DNA of 64,000 bases from Clostridiales bacterium (GTDB lineage Bacteria > Bacillota > Clostridia > UBA1381), in the NCBI GenBank assembly GCA_029226975.1, contig JAQXZB010000075.1:1-64000 (forward strand), given 5' to 3'. The position numbers and the translations under genes are program-made. Within the stretch, counting starts at the first letter, position 1. Each line of letters starts with the position of its first letter. Of this stretch, positions 50,870 to 59,332 are shown piece after piece. Under the pieces are notes generated by a model. The model did not search any database and was not told the origin of the DNA. It saw only the letters and a program-made list of their open reading frames with translations.

Positions 50870-51708
50870 TTTGACCTCCAGAATTTAAACATATCAAAGG
50901 TTTCTGTTTTGTTGTAGCTTCTGCTCATTATTTTAATGAGAGCTTTTTCGAGAGCCTCTCCGGAAAGATTGCGCGTAAGCGATGCGTTTAAGGCTATGGA
51001 AATAGTACCCGTTTCCTCCGACACAACAACGATAACCGCGTCCGTAACCTCGCTTAAGCCCAAAGCCGCTCTGTGGCGGGTGCCTAAGTTGGGCGAAATG
51101 TTGTTGTTTGCGGTAAGGGGAAGCACACAGCCCGCGGTAAGGATTTTGTTGTCCCGAATTATCACCGCACCGTCATGGAGCGGAGTGTTGGGAACGAATA
51201 TATTTTCAAGCAAACGGCTTGAAACGTCGGCATTTATTTGTGTACCGGTGCTTAAAAATTCCCCAAGCTTTGTGCCGCGCTCCAAAACGATGAGCGCGCC
51301 GGTTTTGGTTTTGGACATATCCGCCGCCGCCTTTGCGACAGAGGCGATAGTCATTTTGCTTCGTGTTTCCGCCTCATTTGTGTTAAGCTCGATAATCCTC
51401 CCGACCCTAAATCGTCCCATGCGTTCCAGCATTGTCCGAAGCTCCGGCTGAAAAATAACGATAAGCGCGAAAGCACCGTATTGCAGAAGCGTGTTGATGA
51501 TATAGTTAAGAGCCGTAAGATTAAGCGCGCGGCTTAAAATCAGCACAACTCCCAGCATTGCAATTCCCTTTAAAAGCTGCATGGCGCGGGTTTCACGCAC
51601 AAGTGAAATAAGGAAATATAATATTATCGCAACAATGGCAATATCAAACACGTCATTTATACGCAAAATTTGCAGGTATTTATGAATGTGGTCGAAAAAA
51701 ATCTGCAT
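50866..51708 (-). CDS. cdaA: CdaA, membrane diadenylate cyclase (c-di-AMP synthase)
   Basis: Makes c-di-AMP from two ATP, controlling potassium, osmotic and wall homeostasis. The 280-aa protein has three N-terminal membrane helices (about 10-80) and the DAC domain with PLHDGAVIIRDNKI (Asp-Gly-Ala) and LGTRHRAALGLSE (Arg-His-Arg). All catalytic motifs are intact. First gene of the cdaA-cdaR operon with its own promoter; AAAGGAT site. Confidence 0.97.
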   Translation of the reverse strand: MQIFFDHIHKYLQILRINDVFDIAIVAIILYFLISLVRETRAMQLLKGIAMLGVVLILSRALNLTALNYIINTLLQYGAFALIVIFQPELRTMLERMGRFRVGRIIELNTNEAETRSKMTIASVAKAAADMSKTKTGALIVLERGTKLGEFLSTGTQINADVSSRLLENIFVPNTPLHDGAVIIRDNKILTAGCVLPLTANNNISPNLGTRHRAALGLSEVTDAVIVVVSEETGTISIALNASLTRNLSGEALEKALIKIMSRSYNKTETFDMFKFWRSK

Positions 51709-51755
51709 GGCGGGTAAATCCTTTCATATATTAAACGCAATAGCTTCCTAATAAT

Positions 51756-51784
51756 ATTATACACCGAAATCGCATTTATTTCAA
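51756..51784 (-). promoter_or_regulatory. Promoter of cdaA-cdaR
   Basis: Minus strand: TTGAAA (51779-51784), 17-nt spacer, TATAAT (51756-51761). The predicted leader is about 40 nt. Confidence 0.8.
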
Positions 51785-51805
51785 GTGGTATATAAAAAGA
51801 AATGC

Positions 51806-51839
51806 AAAAAAATAGAAGCGCATGGAGGACGCTTCTATT
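51806..51839 (-). terminator. Terminator of the small HTH gene
   Basis: AATAGAAGCG (51811-51820) and CGCTTCTATT (51830-51839) form a 10-bp stem; on the minus strand a T run follows. The stem overlaps the end of the HTH gene, including its stop codon. Confidence 0.85.
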
Positions 51840-52074
51840 CACAGTATTCCAAAATATCGCTTATGCCGCATTTTAAAACATAGCAAATTCTTGCCAGTAC
51901 ATCAAGGTCAAGCTTTTCTACTTCACCGTGATACCATTTGTCTATTACTTCAAATCGTGAATTGATTTGTCTTGACAGTTTATATCTTGTCAGACCGCGT
52001 TCGTCCATCAGTTCCTTTAAATGAATTTTAATCTTTCCGTAGTCACACATCACAAGAATTGAATTGTCCTCCAT
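51835..52074 (-). CDS. Small Cro/C1-type helix-turn-helix regulator
   Basis: A 79-aa protein that is little more than one HTH: IKIHLKELMDERGLTRYKLS then RQINSRFEVIDKWYHGEVEK, with a C-terminal LARICYVLKCGISDILEYCE, like the YozG group. It is divergent from the CHAP/LRR operon and its promoter shares the -35 region with that operon's promoter. The nearby 18-bp palindrome is a candidate operator, so it probably controls its neighbours. GGGGAGGTGA site, 8 nt from ATG 52074. Confidence 0.9.
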   Translation of the reverse strand: MEDNSILVMCDYGKIKIHLKELMDERGLTRYKLSRQINSRFEVIDKWYHGEVEKLDLDVLARICYVLKCGISDILEYCE

Positions 52075-52095
52075 TGATTTTCACCTCCCCAAAAT

Positions 52096-52124
52096 ATTCT
52101 ATATTTATGGTAAAGTATTGACAA
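52096..52124 (-). promoter_or_regulatory. Promoter of the HTH gene
   Basis: Minus strand: TTGTCA (52119-52124), 17-nt spacer, TAGAAT (52096-52101). The -35 overlaps the -35 of the plus-strand promoter on the opposite strand. Confidence 0.75.
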
Positions 52125-52146
52125 TTACGTTGTTATGTGTTACTAT
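52118..52146 (+). promoter_or_regulatory. Promoter of the CHAP-LRR operon
   Basis: TTGACA (52118-52123), 17-nt spacer, TACTAT (52141-52146). The -10 lies inside a perfect palindrome. Confidence 0.78.
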
Positions 52147-52157
52147 GTACATAGTAA
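52140..52157. promoter_or_regulatory. 18-bp perfect palindrome over the -10, likely operator
   Basis: TTACTATGT followed by ACATAGTAA is perfectly self-complementary and covers the plus-strand -10 and start point. A dimer bound here would block the CHAP promoter. The divergent HTH protein is the obvious candidate. Confidence 0.7.
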
Positions 52158-52206
52158 TAGTATTATATACCCTATTACGGATTTTACAAAAGCAGGAGGT
52201 GAGAAA

Positions 52207-53172
52207 GTGAAAAAAATAATATTTATTCTGTCGGCAATGGCGGCACTGCTCTTGGGTACGGCGGCGCAAGCCTATGAAATGGGAATGTATGTAAATGATG
52301 AATATATGGACTGCGATATTCAGTCTGTTTGGGGCTTTGATATGCTTCCCATATTGGATATTGCTCCGAAAATAGGCTTTGACTGCACTTATGACGGTAC
52401 AACAATGGTATTGTATAATGATGAGCAAAGCTATACCTTTACCGTAGGCGACCCGAGCGTGTATGACAAGGACGGCTTATGGCACGGCTTGGAGGTTGTT
52501 CCGGCGGAAATCGGGGGAAAACTGCGTATTCCAGCGAATTTTTTGCAGGAGGAGTTCGGACTGGAATATGTGTGGGACGCGTATACAAATCTGCTGTTTT
52601 TAAATTCCGAAATGTCCTATAATGCCTTTGCGGGAATTACCGAAAGCAACAAGAATATTGCTTCTCTTATCATAACCGCACAAAATGAGCTGGGGTATCT
52701 GGAAAAGCAGACGAACGCGTCACTGTATGACAAAACCGAAAATGCCGGAGTGAATAATTATACAAAATACTGGGCGGAAATAATGCCCGAGTATCAGGCT
52801 CAGCCTTGGTGCGCCTGTTTTGTAACATGGTGCTATGTGCAGTCCTTCGGTACGGGCAGCGCAAAAACATTGCTGAAGCATTATCCCTATGTGTACTGTC
52901 CCACAATGTCATATTTGTTTAACCTAAAAGATGACCCTCAGGTGGGTGATGTGGTAATTTTCAAATACGGCAGTGTGTTTGCCCATACGGGAATAGTAAT
53001 CGCAACAGGACCTCACGGATATTTTACAACAATAGAGGGGAATGCGGTAGATGACAGCTCGGGAATTAAAAACGGCGGTGCGGTGACGATAAAGCACTAC
53101 CACAAGAAAAATCTGCCCGGTACGAAATTCTGCCGCCCCGACTATTCAATACTTAGCACTGAAAACGAGTAA
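52207..53172 (+). CDS. Secreted CHAP-domain peptidoglycan hydrolase with stalk domain
   Basis: The 321-aa product has a signal peptide (residues 1-22, ending AAQA), a copper-amine-oxidase-like stalk domain (about 25-135, LRIPANFLQEEFGLEYVW) and a C-terminal CHAP domain. The CHAP nucleophile is Cys202 in QPWCACFVTWCY; the histidine is His260 in VFAHTGIVIA. CHAP enzymes are amidases or endopeptidases acting on peptidoglycan. The start is GTG 52207, four nt after AGGAGGTGA; the longer frame to 52135 runs through the promoter. First gene of an operon with the LRR protein. Confidence 0.9.
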   Translation: MKKIIFILSAMAALLLGTAAQAYEMGMYVNDEYMDCDIQSVWGFDMLPILDIAPKIGFDCTYDGTTMVLYNDEQSYTFTVGDPSVYDKDGLWHGLEVVPAEIGGKLRIPANFLQEEFGLEYVWDAYTNLLFLNSEMSYNAFAGITESNKNIASLIITAQNELGYLEKQTNASLYDKTENAGVNNYTKYWAEIMPEYQAQPWCACFVTWCYVQSFGTGSAKTLLKHYPYVYCPTMSYLFNLKDDPQVGDVVIFKYGSVFAHTGIVIATGPHGYFTTIEGNAVDDSSGIKNGGAVTIKHYHKKNLPGTKFCRPDYSILSTENE

Positions 53173-53195
53173 AACAAAGACAGGAGGAAAAAAGG

Positions 53196-54371
53196 ATGAA
53201 AAAAATAATATGGACAGCCCTTTGCATAGCGGCACTGGGCACAGCATTTGCACTGCCGGCTTCGGCGATAGAGATCAATCCGTCGTTTTTTAAGGGTAAT
53301 ACCTCAGAGGTGCTTGAAATACCGGATAATGAAAACGGTCTGGAGATTACGCAGCTTGCTACGGCTTACGGAAGCTGTGAGTTCCCGGAGGTAAAAAAGA
53401 TAAAGCTTCCAAAAACTGTAAAGTGTTTTCGTGGGGATTTTGAACAAGATTTTTTTGATGCGTTTCCCAATTTGGAGGAAATAGAAGCCGACAGCGAATA
53501 TTTTGTTTCCGTTGACGGAGTTCTTTTCAGTGCCGATATGACCGAGATGATAAAGTATCCGCCCAATAAAGCCGGAGAAAGCTATACGATTCCCGAGAGC
53601 GTAAAATGCTTGAATGAACCGGTATTTAAAAACTCACGTTATTTAAAGCATATCAAGCTTCCGGATTCTTTAGAGGGTCGGTTGGTGGCTACATTTGAGG
53701 GTGCAAAACAGCTTGAGGAGCTTGTTATACCAGAGGGTGTTACAGAGTTAAATGATGTTATATATGAATGTGAAAGTTTAAAAAGCATTACAATACCGTC
53801 AACGGTAAATCTTATGCGATGTGGTGAGGTGTACATGAAATTTATGTTTGACAGTTGTCCGTCGTTGGAAAATATATATGTAAATGACGGCAATGAGATT
53901 TATAAAAGCATAGACGGAATTCTCTACGATAACCACGATAAATGCATAGTGCCTATGGCAAAGCCGCTTACGGCAACACCCACCGGGTCAAAAATCATAG
54001 TAAACGGAGAAGAAGTTAAATGCGAGGCTTATAATGTTATGGGTAATAACTATTTTAAGCTAAGAGATGTTGCAATGCTTTTAAGCGGCACGGAGGTGCA
54101 ATTTGATGTAACATGGGACGATGAAACAAAAACAGTTAGCATTCTCATTGATACTCCGTACACTCCCGTTGGCGGCGAATGTGAACTCGGAGATATGACG
54201 GTGAAAACCGCATATGGATCAAATGCGTATATAGAAGCTGCATTTCCGTTTAATATAGCCGGCAACAACTATTTTCGCATAAGAGATCTCGGCAGACTGT
54301 TTGACTTTGCGGTTGATTGGGACGAAGCAAACAATACGGTCGTTATAGATACAACAAAAAGAGCGCAGTAA
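53196..54371 (+). CDS. Secreted BspA-type leucine-rich-repeat protein with stalk domain
   Basis: A 391-aa protein with a signal peptide (MKKIIWTALCIAALGTAFAL, cleavage after Ala24). BspA/LRR_5-like repeats (about 50-255; YTIPESVKCL, LEELVIPEGVTEL, LKSITIPSTVNLM) and a C-terminal stalk-type domain (YFKLRDVAMLLSG, YFRIRDLGRLFDFAVDWDE) follow. LRR_5 proteins are surface adhesins or binding proteins; no catalytic motif is seen. It lies 23 nt after the CHAP gene with AGGAGG and shares its regulation. Confidence 0.88.
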   Translation: MKKIIWTALCIAALGTAFALPASAIEINPSFFKGNTSEVLEIPDNENGLEITQLATAYGSCEFPEVKKIKLPKTVKCFRGDFEQDFFDAFPNLEEIEADSEYFVSVDGVLFSADMTEMIKYPPNKAGESYTIPESVKCLNEPVFKNSRYLKHIKLPDSLEGRLVATFEGAKQLEELVIPEGVTELNDVIYECESLKSITIPSTVNLMRCGEVYMKFMFDSCPSLENIYVNDGNEIYKSIDGILYDNHDKCIVPMAKPLTATPTGSKIIVNGEEVKCEAYNVMGNNYFKLRDVAMLLSGTEVQFDVTWDDETKTVSILIDTPYTPVGGECELGDMTVKTAYGSNAYIEAAFPFNIAGNNYFRIRDLGRLFDFAVDWDEANNTVVIDTTKRAQ

Positions 54372-54401
54372 AGGCACTAAAACGCCGGATATGCGCATAT
54401 T

Positions 54402-54422
54402 AAGGGGCAAAAGCCCCTTTTT
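54402..54422 (+). terminator. Terminator of the CHAP-LRR operon
   Basis: AAGGGGC (54402-54408) and GCCCCTT (54413-54419) with an AAAA loop, followed by TTT. Confidence 0.85.
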
Positions 54423-54477
54423 GCTTGGAAAAAATACATTTTTTTTCATAAATTTTGTGTAAAAACGTGAGAAACTA

Positions 54478-54506
54478 TTGTATTTTCTGAAAAAATTTGA
54501 TATAAT
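54478..54506 (+). promoter_or_regulatory. Promoter of the sugar kinase gene
   Basis: TTGTAT (54478-54483), 17-nt spacer, TATAAT (54501-54506). A second TATAAT lies a few bases downstream. Confidence 0.75.
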
Positions 54507-54561
54507 TATTATAATGTGCGGTATAGTGCCGCTTAATATATACGGAAAGGGAGAACGCTTT

Positions 54562-55590
54562 ATGAATTTGTTTAAGGAAAATACGGAATTTGACTTGATC
54601 GGTATCGGCGAGGTTATGCTTCGGCTTTCACCTCCCAACAAGGAGAAAATTTCACAGTCGGAAACCTTTGAGAAAAATGCCGGCGGCAGCGAGCTTAACG
54701 TTGTATCCGGCAGTGCCATGCTCGGTATTCGCTCTGCAATAATTACAAAGGTTCCCAAAAACAAAATGGGGCATTTTATAAGAAATAAAATCCGTTACGG
54801 AAACGTTTCGGACGATTATCTTATTTATGATACCTCCGATGAACGCAGACTGGGGCTTTATTACTATGAAAGCGGCGTATATCCGAGAAAGTCCTCGGTT
54901 ATATATGACAGGGCCAGGTCGTCAATGTGTTCGTTAAGACTTAGCGAGCTTCCTGAGGATATATATGAAAAAACAAAGATTTTCCACGTCAGCTCAATTA
55001 CTTTGGCTATCGACAAGGAGCTTCGCGGTGAGGTCTTGGAGATGATAAGGCGCTTTAAAGAAGCGGGCGCGCTCATATCCTTTGACGTCAACTACCGCGC
55101 CGCGCTCTGGAGCGAGGAGGAGGCAAAGCCGGTTGTCGAGGAGGTCTTTAAGTATGTCGATTTGTTGTTTGTTTCCGAGGAAACCTCAAGACGTATGCTT
55201 CAAAGAACAGGTACTTTGGAGGAGATTATGCAGGGGTATGTAAATGACTACGGCTGTAAGCTGGTTGCTACAACCCGCCGCGAAGCGATTTCGCCCACGC
55301 GCCATAATTTCGGGTCAAAGATGCTCTTTGACGGCAAATTCTATGAGGAGCCGCCCTATAAGGACATTGAGGTAATAGACAGAATAGGCAGCGGCGACGC
55401 GTACCTTGCCGGAGTGCTTTACGGTCTTATTAAAGAGGACAGTATAGAGCGCGCTCTGGAGATAGGAAACGCGCTGTCGGCAATTAAAAACACCGTTCTC
55501 GGAGATATGTCCGCCAGCAGTATAGACGAGGTCGAAAGCGTCATAAAATCGCATAAGGCAACGGGACATCAGGACGAGATGGTAAGATAA
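54562..55590 (+). CDS. PfkB-family sugar kinase (2-keto-3-deoxygluconate kinase-like)
   Basis: A 342-aa ribokinase-fold kinase: GEVMLRLSPPNKEKI near the N-terminus, the sugar-binding GGSELNVVSGSAMLGI, and the C-terminal catalytic motif IDRIGSGDAYLAGVLYGL with the Asp base. The opening LIGIGEVMLRLSP is like KdgK-type enzymes, so 2-keto-3-deoxygluconate is a reasonable guess, but other sugars cannot be excluded. ATG 54562 follows AAAGGGAG; the frame upstream to 54478 runs through the promoter. It is 25 nt ahead of iorA and may be cotranscribed. Confidence 0.88.
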   Translation: MNLFKENTEFDLIGIGEVMLRLSPPNKEKISQSETFEKNAGGSELNVVSGSAMLGIRSAIITKVPKNKMGHFIRNKIRYGNVSDDYLIYDTSDERRLGLYYYESGVYPRKSSVIYDRARSSMCSLRLSELPEDIYEKTKIFHVSSITLAIDKELRGEVLEMIRRFKEAGALISFDVNYRAALWSEEEAKPVVEEVFKYVDLLFVSEETSRRMLQRTGTLEEIMQGYVNDYGCKLVATTRREAISPTRHNFGSKMLFDGKFYEEPPYKDIEVIDRIGSGDAYLAGVLYGLIKEDSIERALEIGNALSAIKNTVLGDMSASSIDEVESVIKSHKATGHQDEMVR

Positions 55591-55615
55591 AATTTGAAAG
55601 GTTGTGTTTTCATCT

Positions 55616-57349
55616 ATGAAAAAACTAATGCTGGGGAACGAGGCTGTCGCAAGAGGCGCTTATGAAGCGGGCGTGAGCGTTGTTTCCTCATATCCGGGTA
55701 CTCCCAGTACGGAGATAACGGAGAACATCGTTAAATACGAGGACATATATGTTGAGTGGGCGCCCAATGAAAAGGTTGCCGCAGAGGTGGCGGTGGGTGC
55801 GTCCATTGCCGGAGCCAGGTCAATGTCGTGCATGAAGCACGTCGGTCTTAACGTTATGGCAGACCCGGTATTTACCGCAAGCTATACCGGCGTAAACGGC
55901 GGTATGGTGCTGTGCGTTGCAGATGACCAGGGTATGCACTCATCTCAAAACGAGCAGGATTCAAGACATTACGCCAAGGCGGCAAAGATTATGATGCTTG
56001 AGCCATGCGACAGTGCGGAGTGCAAGGACTTTACAAAGCGGGCTTTTGAGCTTTCCGAAAAATACGATACGCCGGTATTTTTAAGACTGTCAACAAGAGT
56101 TTCACATTCCCAGAGCCTTGTTGAGGAAGAGCCTAAGGAAGATATTCCCTTAAAGGAATTTGATGACAACCCCGCAAAATACGTTATGATGCCGGGAAAC
56201 GCCATAAAACGCCATGTTGTGGTTGAGGAAAGAATGAAGGCTCTTTCGGAATTTGCGGAGGAGAGCGACTTAAACGCTGTTGAGGACAACGGCGCAAAAA
56301 TCGGTGTAATTGCCGGCGGAATTGCGTATATTTACGCAAAAGAGGCTCTCGGCGACAAGGTTAATTACCTGAAAATCGGTATTACATATCCATTACCCGA
56401 AAAGAAAATAAAGGATTTCGCCGCGGGTCTTGACAAGGTTTTTGTAATAGAGGAGCTTGATCCGATAATCGAGGAGCACTGTAAAGCCATAGGCGTTGAC
56501 GTTGTGGGCAAGGAGGTATTTTCACTGCTTGGCGAATACACGCCGTCCATGATTAAAAAAGCGGTTACGGGCGAGGAGCCGGCAGAATTTAACGAGGTTT
56601 TGGAAGAAATCCCCGTTCGGCCGCCGGTTATGTGCGCCGGCTGTCCCCACAGAGGTGTGTTCTATGTTTTAAAGAAGCTTAATCTGTATGTTTCGGGCGA
56701 TATAGGCTGTTACACCTTGGGCGCAACGCCGCCGCTTCGGGCAATGAACACCACAATATGCATGGGCGCGTCAATAAGCGCGGCTCACGGCATGGCAAAG
56801 GCGCGGGGTGCGGAGTTTAACAAAAAGCTTGTAAGCGTTATAGGCGACTCGACCTTTATGCATTCGGGCATAACCGGGCTTGTGGACGTTGTGTACAACA
56901 AGGGTACGGGTACGGTTATTATACTTGACAACTCGATTACGGGCATGACCGGACATCAGGACAACCCCACCACCGGCTACACCATACGGGGTGAGGAAAC
57001 AGCGCAGGTAAACCTTATTACCCTGTGCAAATCCATAGGCATTGAAAATGTTGTGGTTGCAGACCCCTTTGACGTAAAGAATTTTGAAAAGGTGGTAAGG
57101 GAGGAAATAAACCGCAATGCTCCCTCGGTTATAATAGCACAGCGGCCATGTGCGCTGTTAAAGCGCGTAAAATACAGCGGCAGCTGCAAAATAACGGACA
57201 AATGCAGAAAATGTCAGATGTGCATGAAGCTTGGCTGTCCGGCAATCTCGGTACATGATGGGTATTTGGAAATTGACCCGGCACAGTGCAACGGCTGCGG
57301 TCTGTGCGTAAATGTCTGTCCGTTCGGGGCAATAGAGAAGGAGGACTGA
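55616..57349 (+). CDS. iorA: Indolepyruvate:ferredoxin oxidoreductase alpha subunit
   Basis: With IorB, converts indolepyruvate, phenylpyruvate or hydroxyphenylpyruvate to the aryl-acetyl-CoA and reduces ferredoxin. The 577-aa protein has the pyrimidine domain (KLMLGNEAVARGAYEAGVSV, SYPGTPSTEI), the TPP-binding domain (SGDIGCYTLGATPPL, IGDSTFMHSGITGLV) and two C-terminal 4Fe-4S motifs (CRKCQMCMKLGCP, CNGCGLCVNVCP). The upstream GTG 55604 lies against the ribosome site; ATG 55616 fits the family start though its spacing is long. iorB follows 4 nt later. Confidence 0.96.
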   Translation: MKKLMLGNEAVARGAYEAGVSVVSSYPGTPSTEITENIVKYEDIYVEWAPNEKVAAEVAVGASIAGARSMSCMKHVGLNVMADPVFTASYTGVNGGMVLCVADDQGMHSSQNEQDSRHYAKAAKIMMLEPCDSAECKDFTKRAFELSEKYDTPVFLRLSTRVSHSQSLVEEEPKEDIPLKEFDDNPAKYVMMPGNAIKRHVVVEERMKALSEFAEESDLNAVEDNGAKIGVIAGGIAYIYAKEALGDKVNYLKIGITYPLPEKKIKDFAAGLDKVFVIEELDPIIEEHCKAIGVDVVGKEVFSLLGEYTPSMIKKAVTGEEPAEFNEVLEEIPVRPPVMCAGCPHRGVFYVLKKLNLYVSGDIGCYTLGATPPLRAMNTTICMGASISAAHGMAKARGAEFNKKLVSVIGDSTFMHSGITGLVDVVYNKGTGTVIILDNSITGMTGHQDNPTTGYTIRGEETAQVNLITLCKSIGIENVVVADPFDVKNFEKVVREEINRNAPSVIIAQRPCALLKRVKYSGSCKITDKCRKCQMCMKLGCPAISVHDGYLEIDPAQCNGCGLCVNVCPFGAIEKED

Positions 57350-57353
57350 TACC

Positions 57354-57914
57354 ATGAATATAATGATAGTCGGAGTAGGCGGACAGGGTACACTGCTCGC
57401 AAGCAGAATTCTCGGAAAGGTTGCCATAAAGGAAGGCTGTGACGTTAAGGTAAGCGAGGTTCATGGAATGAGCCAGCGCGGCGGAAGCGTTGTTACATAT
57501 GTAAAATACGCAGACAAGGTATACTCGCCGATTATTGACAAGGGCGAGGCGGATTTGGTTTTGGCGTTTGAGCTTTTGGAGGCTTACCGCGCTTTGCCCT
57601 ATGTTAAAAAGGGCGGCAAAATGATAGTAAATACCCAGAAAATGGACCCCATGCCGGTAATTACCGGTGCGGCACAGTATCCGCAGGGTATTGAGGAAAA
57701 GCTTTCTTCAAAGGTAGAGCTTCAGGCGGTGGACGCGCTGTCTTTAGCAAAGGAGGCAGGCACCATTAAGGCGGTAAACGTTGTGTTAATCGGCGTTATC
57801 GCAAAGAGCATGAGCATTGACAAGCAGGTATGGCTCGATGTGCTTAAGGACACCGTACCCGAAAAATTCCTTGAAATGAATTTAAAGGCGTTCGAGCTTG
57901 GGTACAGTCTGTGA
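57354..57914 (+). CDS. iorB: Indolepyruvate:ferredoxin oxidoreductase beta subunit
   Basis: A 186-aa gamma-type subunit of 2-oxoacid:ferredoxin oxidoreductases: IMIVGVGGQGTLLASRILGK and VSEVHGMSQRGGSVVTYVKY are the family signatures. It completes the IorAB enzyme. GGAGG-type site; four nt after iorA. Its gene is followed by a phenylacetate-CoA ligase gene. Confidence 0.96.
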   Translation: MNIMIVGVGGQGTLLASRILGKVAIKEGCDVKVSEVHGMSQRGGSVVTYVKYADKVYSPIIDKGEADLVLAFELLEAYRALPYVKKGGKMIVNTQKMDPMPVITGAAQYPQGIEEKLSSKVELQAVDALSLAKEAGTIKAVNVVLIGVIAKSMSIDKQVWLDVLKDTVPEKFLEMNLKAFELGYSL

Positions 57915-57992
57915 TTTATTGTGATATGGAGCATGACGGTAACCGGGCGGTTATTGCGGGCTTATTAAAAATATAAAAAGGAGTTGATTTCA

Positions 57993-59285
57993 ATGGCAAT
58001 GTTTCAGCCGGAAATTGAAACAATGTCCCGGGACGAGATAAGGGCGCATCAGCTTGAAAAGCTTAAGTGGCAGGTAAAGCGCGTATATGAAAATGTGCCA
58101 ATGTACCGGGAAAGAATGAACGAAGCGGGAGTAAGTCCCGACGATATTGTAAATTTGGAGGATTTGGCAAAGCTTCCCTTTACGACAAAGCAGGATTTGA
58201 GAGATTACTATCCCTTTGACCTGCTTGCCGTACCCAAGAAGGATATTGTGAGAATTCACGCTTCATCGGGTACAACGGGAAAGCAGATTGTTTCGGGATA
58301 CACGAGAAACGACCTTGAAACATGGGCGGACGGTTTCGCGCGTCAGCTTGCGGCAACGGGAGCGGACAGCAAGTCGGTTGTTCAGGTTTCTTACGGCTAC
58401 GGACTGTTTACCGGCGGTTTGGGAGCGCACCAGGGCGCGCAGAAGATAGGCGCGATGGTAATTCCCACCTCATCGGGAAACACTGAAAGACAGATACGCT
58501 TTATGTGTGATTTGGGTACAACGCATCTTTGCTGTACGCCGTCATACGCGATGTATTTGGGTGAAACGGTAAGAGAAATGGGCGTCAAAAACCAGCTTAA
58601 GCTAAAGGCGGGTATTTTCGGCGCAGAGCCATGGACAGAGGACATGCGCGCACAGATTGAGGAAACCTTGGGCATTACGGCCTATGATATTTACGGGCTT
58701 ACCGAGGTAATGGGTCCGGGCGTATCCTATGAATGTCATATGCAGCAGGGAATGCACATCTGTGAGGATATGTTCATTCCCGAAATAATCGACCCGGATA
58801 CCGGGGAAGTGCTTCCCGAAGGGTCTTTCGGCGAGTTGGTATTTACAACCATAACCAAGGAGGGACAGCCCCTTATCAGATACCGCACAAGGGATTTGTG
58901 TACCCTTGACTATTCGCAGTGCGAATGCGGCAGAACTCATGTAAGAATGAAGAAGCCCGCCGGCAGAACGGACGATATGCTCATCATAAGAGGTGTAAAC
59001 GTATTCCCGTCACAGATTGAGGAGGTGCTTTTGAAGAACAGCATCGAGGTTTCGCCCAACTACCAGATTTTGGTAGACCGCGTAAACAATACGGATACCC
59101 TTGACATAAACGTAGAGCTTAGCCCGAAGTTTGACGGTGATGTGGAAAAGGAAAAGAAAAATCTTGAAATGCAGCTGCGCTCCACATTGGGAATCGGCGC
59201 AAAGGTGCATCTGCTGCGCCCGAAATCAATTGTAAGAAGCGAAGGCAAGGCAAAGAGAGTTATAGATAACAGAAATCTGCGTTGA
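57993..59285 (+). CDS. paaK: Phenylacetate-CoA ligase family enzyme
   Basis: An adenylate-forming enzyme of 430 aa that joins CoA to phenylacetate or a related aryl-acetate, or could run towards ATP formation. Motifs: HASSGTTGKQIVSGYT (phosphate loop), AYDIYGLTEVMGPGVSYE and LIRYRTRDL, with the C-terminal lid KPAGRTDDMLIIRGVNVFPS. ATG 57993 is nine nt after AAAGGAG; a TTG at 57984 abuts the site. Next to iorAB the likely job is linking aryl-acetyl-CoA and free aryl-acetate. Terminator-like hairpin downstream. Confidence 0.93.
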   Translation: MAMFQPEIETMSRDEIRAHQLEKLKWQVKRVYENVPMYRERMNEAGVSPDDIVNLEDLAKLPFTTKQDLRDYYPFDLLAVPKKDIVRIHASSGTTGKQIVSGYTRNDLETWADGFARQLAATGADSKSVVQVSYGYGLFTGGLGAHQGAQKIGAMVIPTSSGNTERQIRFMCDLGTTHLCCTPSYAMYLGETVREMGVKNQLKLKAGIFGAEPWTEDMRAQIEETLGITAYDIYGLTEVMGPGVSYECHMQQGMHICEDMFIPEIIDPDTGEVLPEGSFGELVFTTITKEGQPLIRYRTRDLCTLDYSQCECGRTHVRMKKPAGRTDDMLIIRGVNVFPSQIEEVLLKNSIEVSPNYQILVDRVNNTDTLDINVELSPKFDGDVEKEKKNLEMQLRSTLGIGAKVHLLRPKSIVRSEGKAKRVIDNRNLR

Positions 59286-59293
59286 TAATACAT

Positions 59294-59319
59294 AAGAGGC
59301 TGTAGCAACAGCCTCTTTA
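59294..59319 (+). terminator. Terminator after paaK
   Basis: AAGAGGCTGT (59294-59303) and ACAGCCTCTT (59308-59317), 10-bp perfect stem with AGCA loop; the T run is short (TTTATATT). Confidence 0.75.
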
Positions 59320-59332
59320 TATTGAGGATTAA

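Noticed and set aside
52158-52206. A c-di-AMP riboswitch ahead of the CHAP hydrolase, suggested by the nearby cdaA gene
   Set aside because: The leader is only about 55 nt, too short for that aptamer, and contains just the palindrome and ribosome site.
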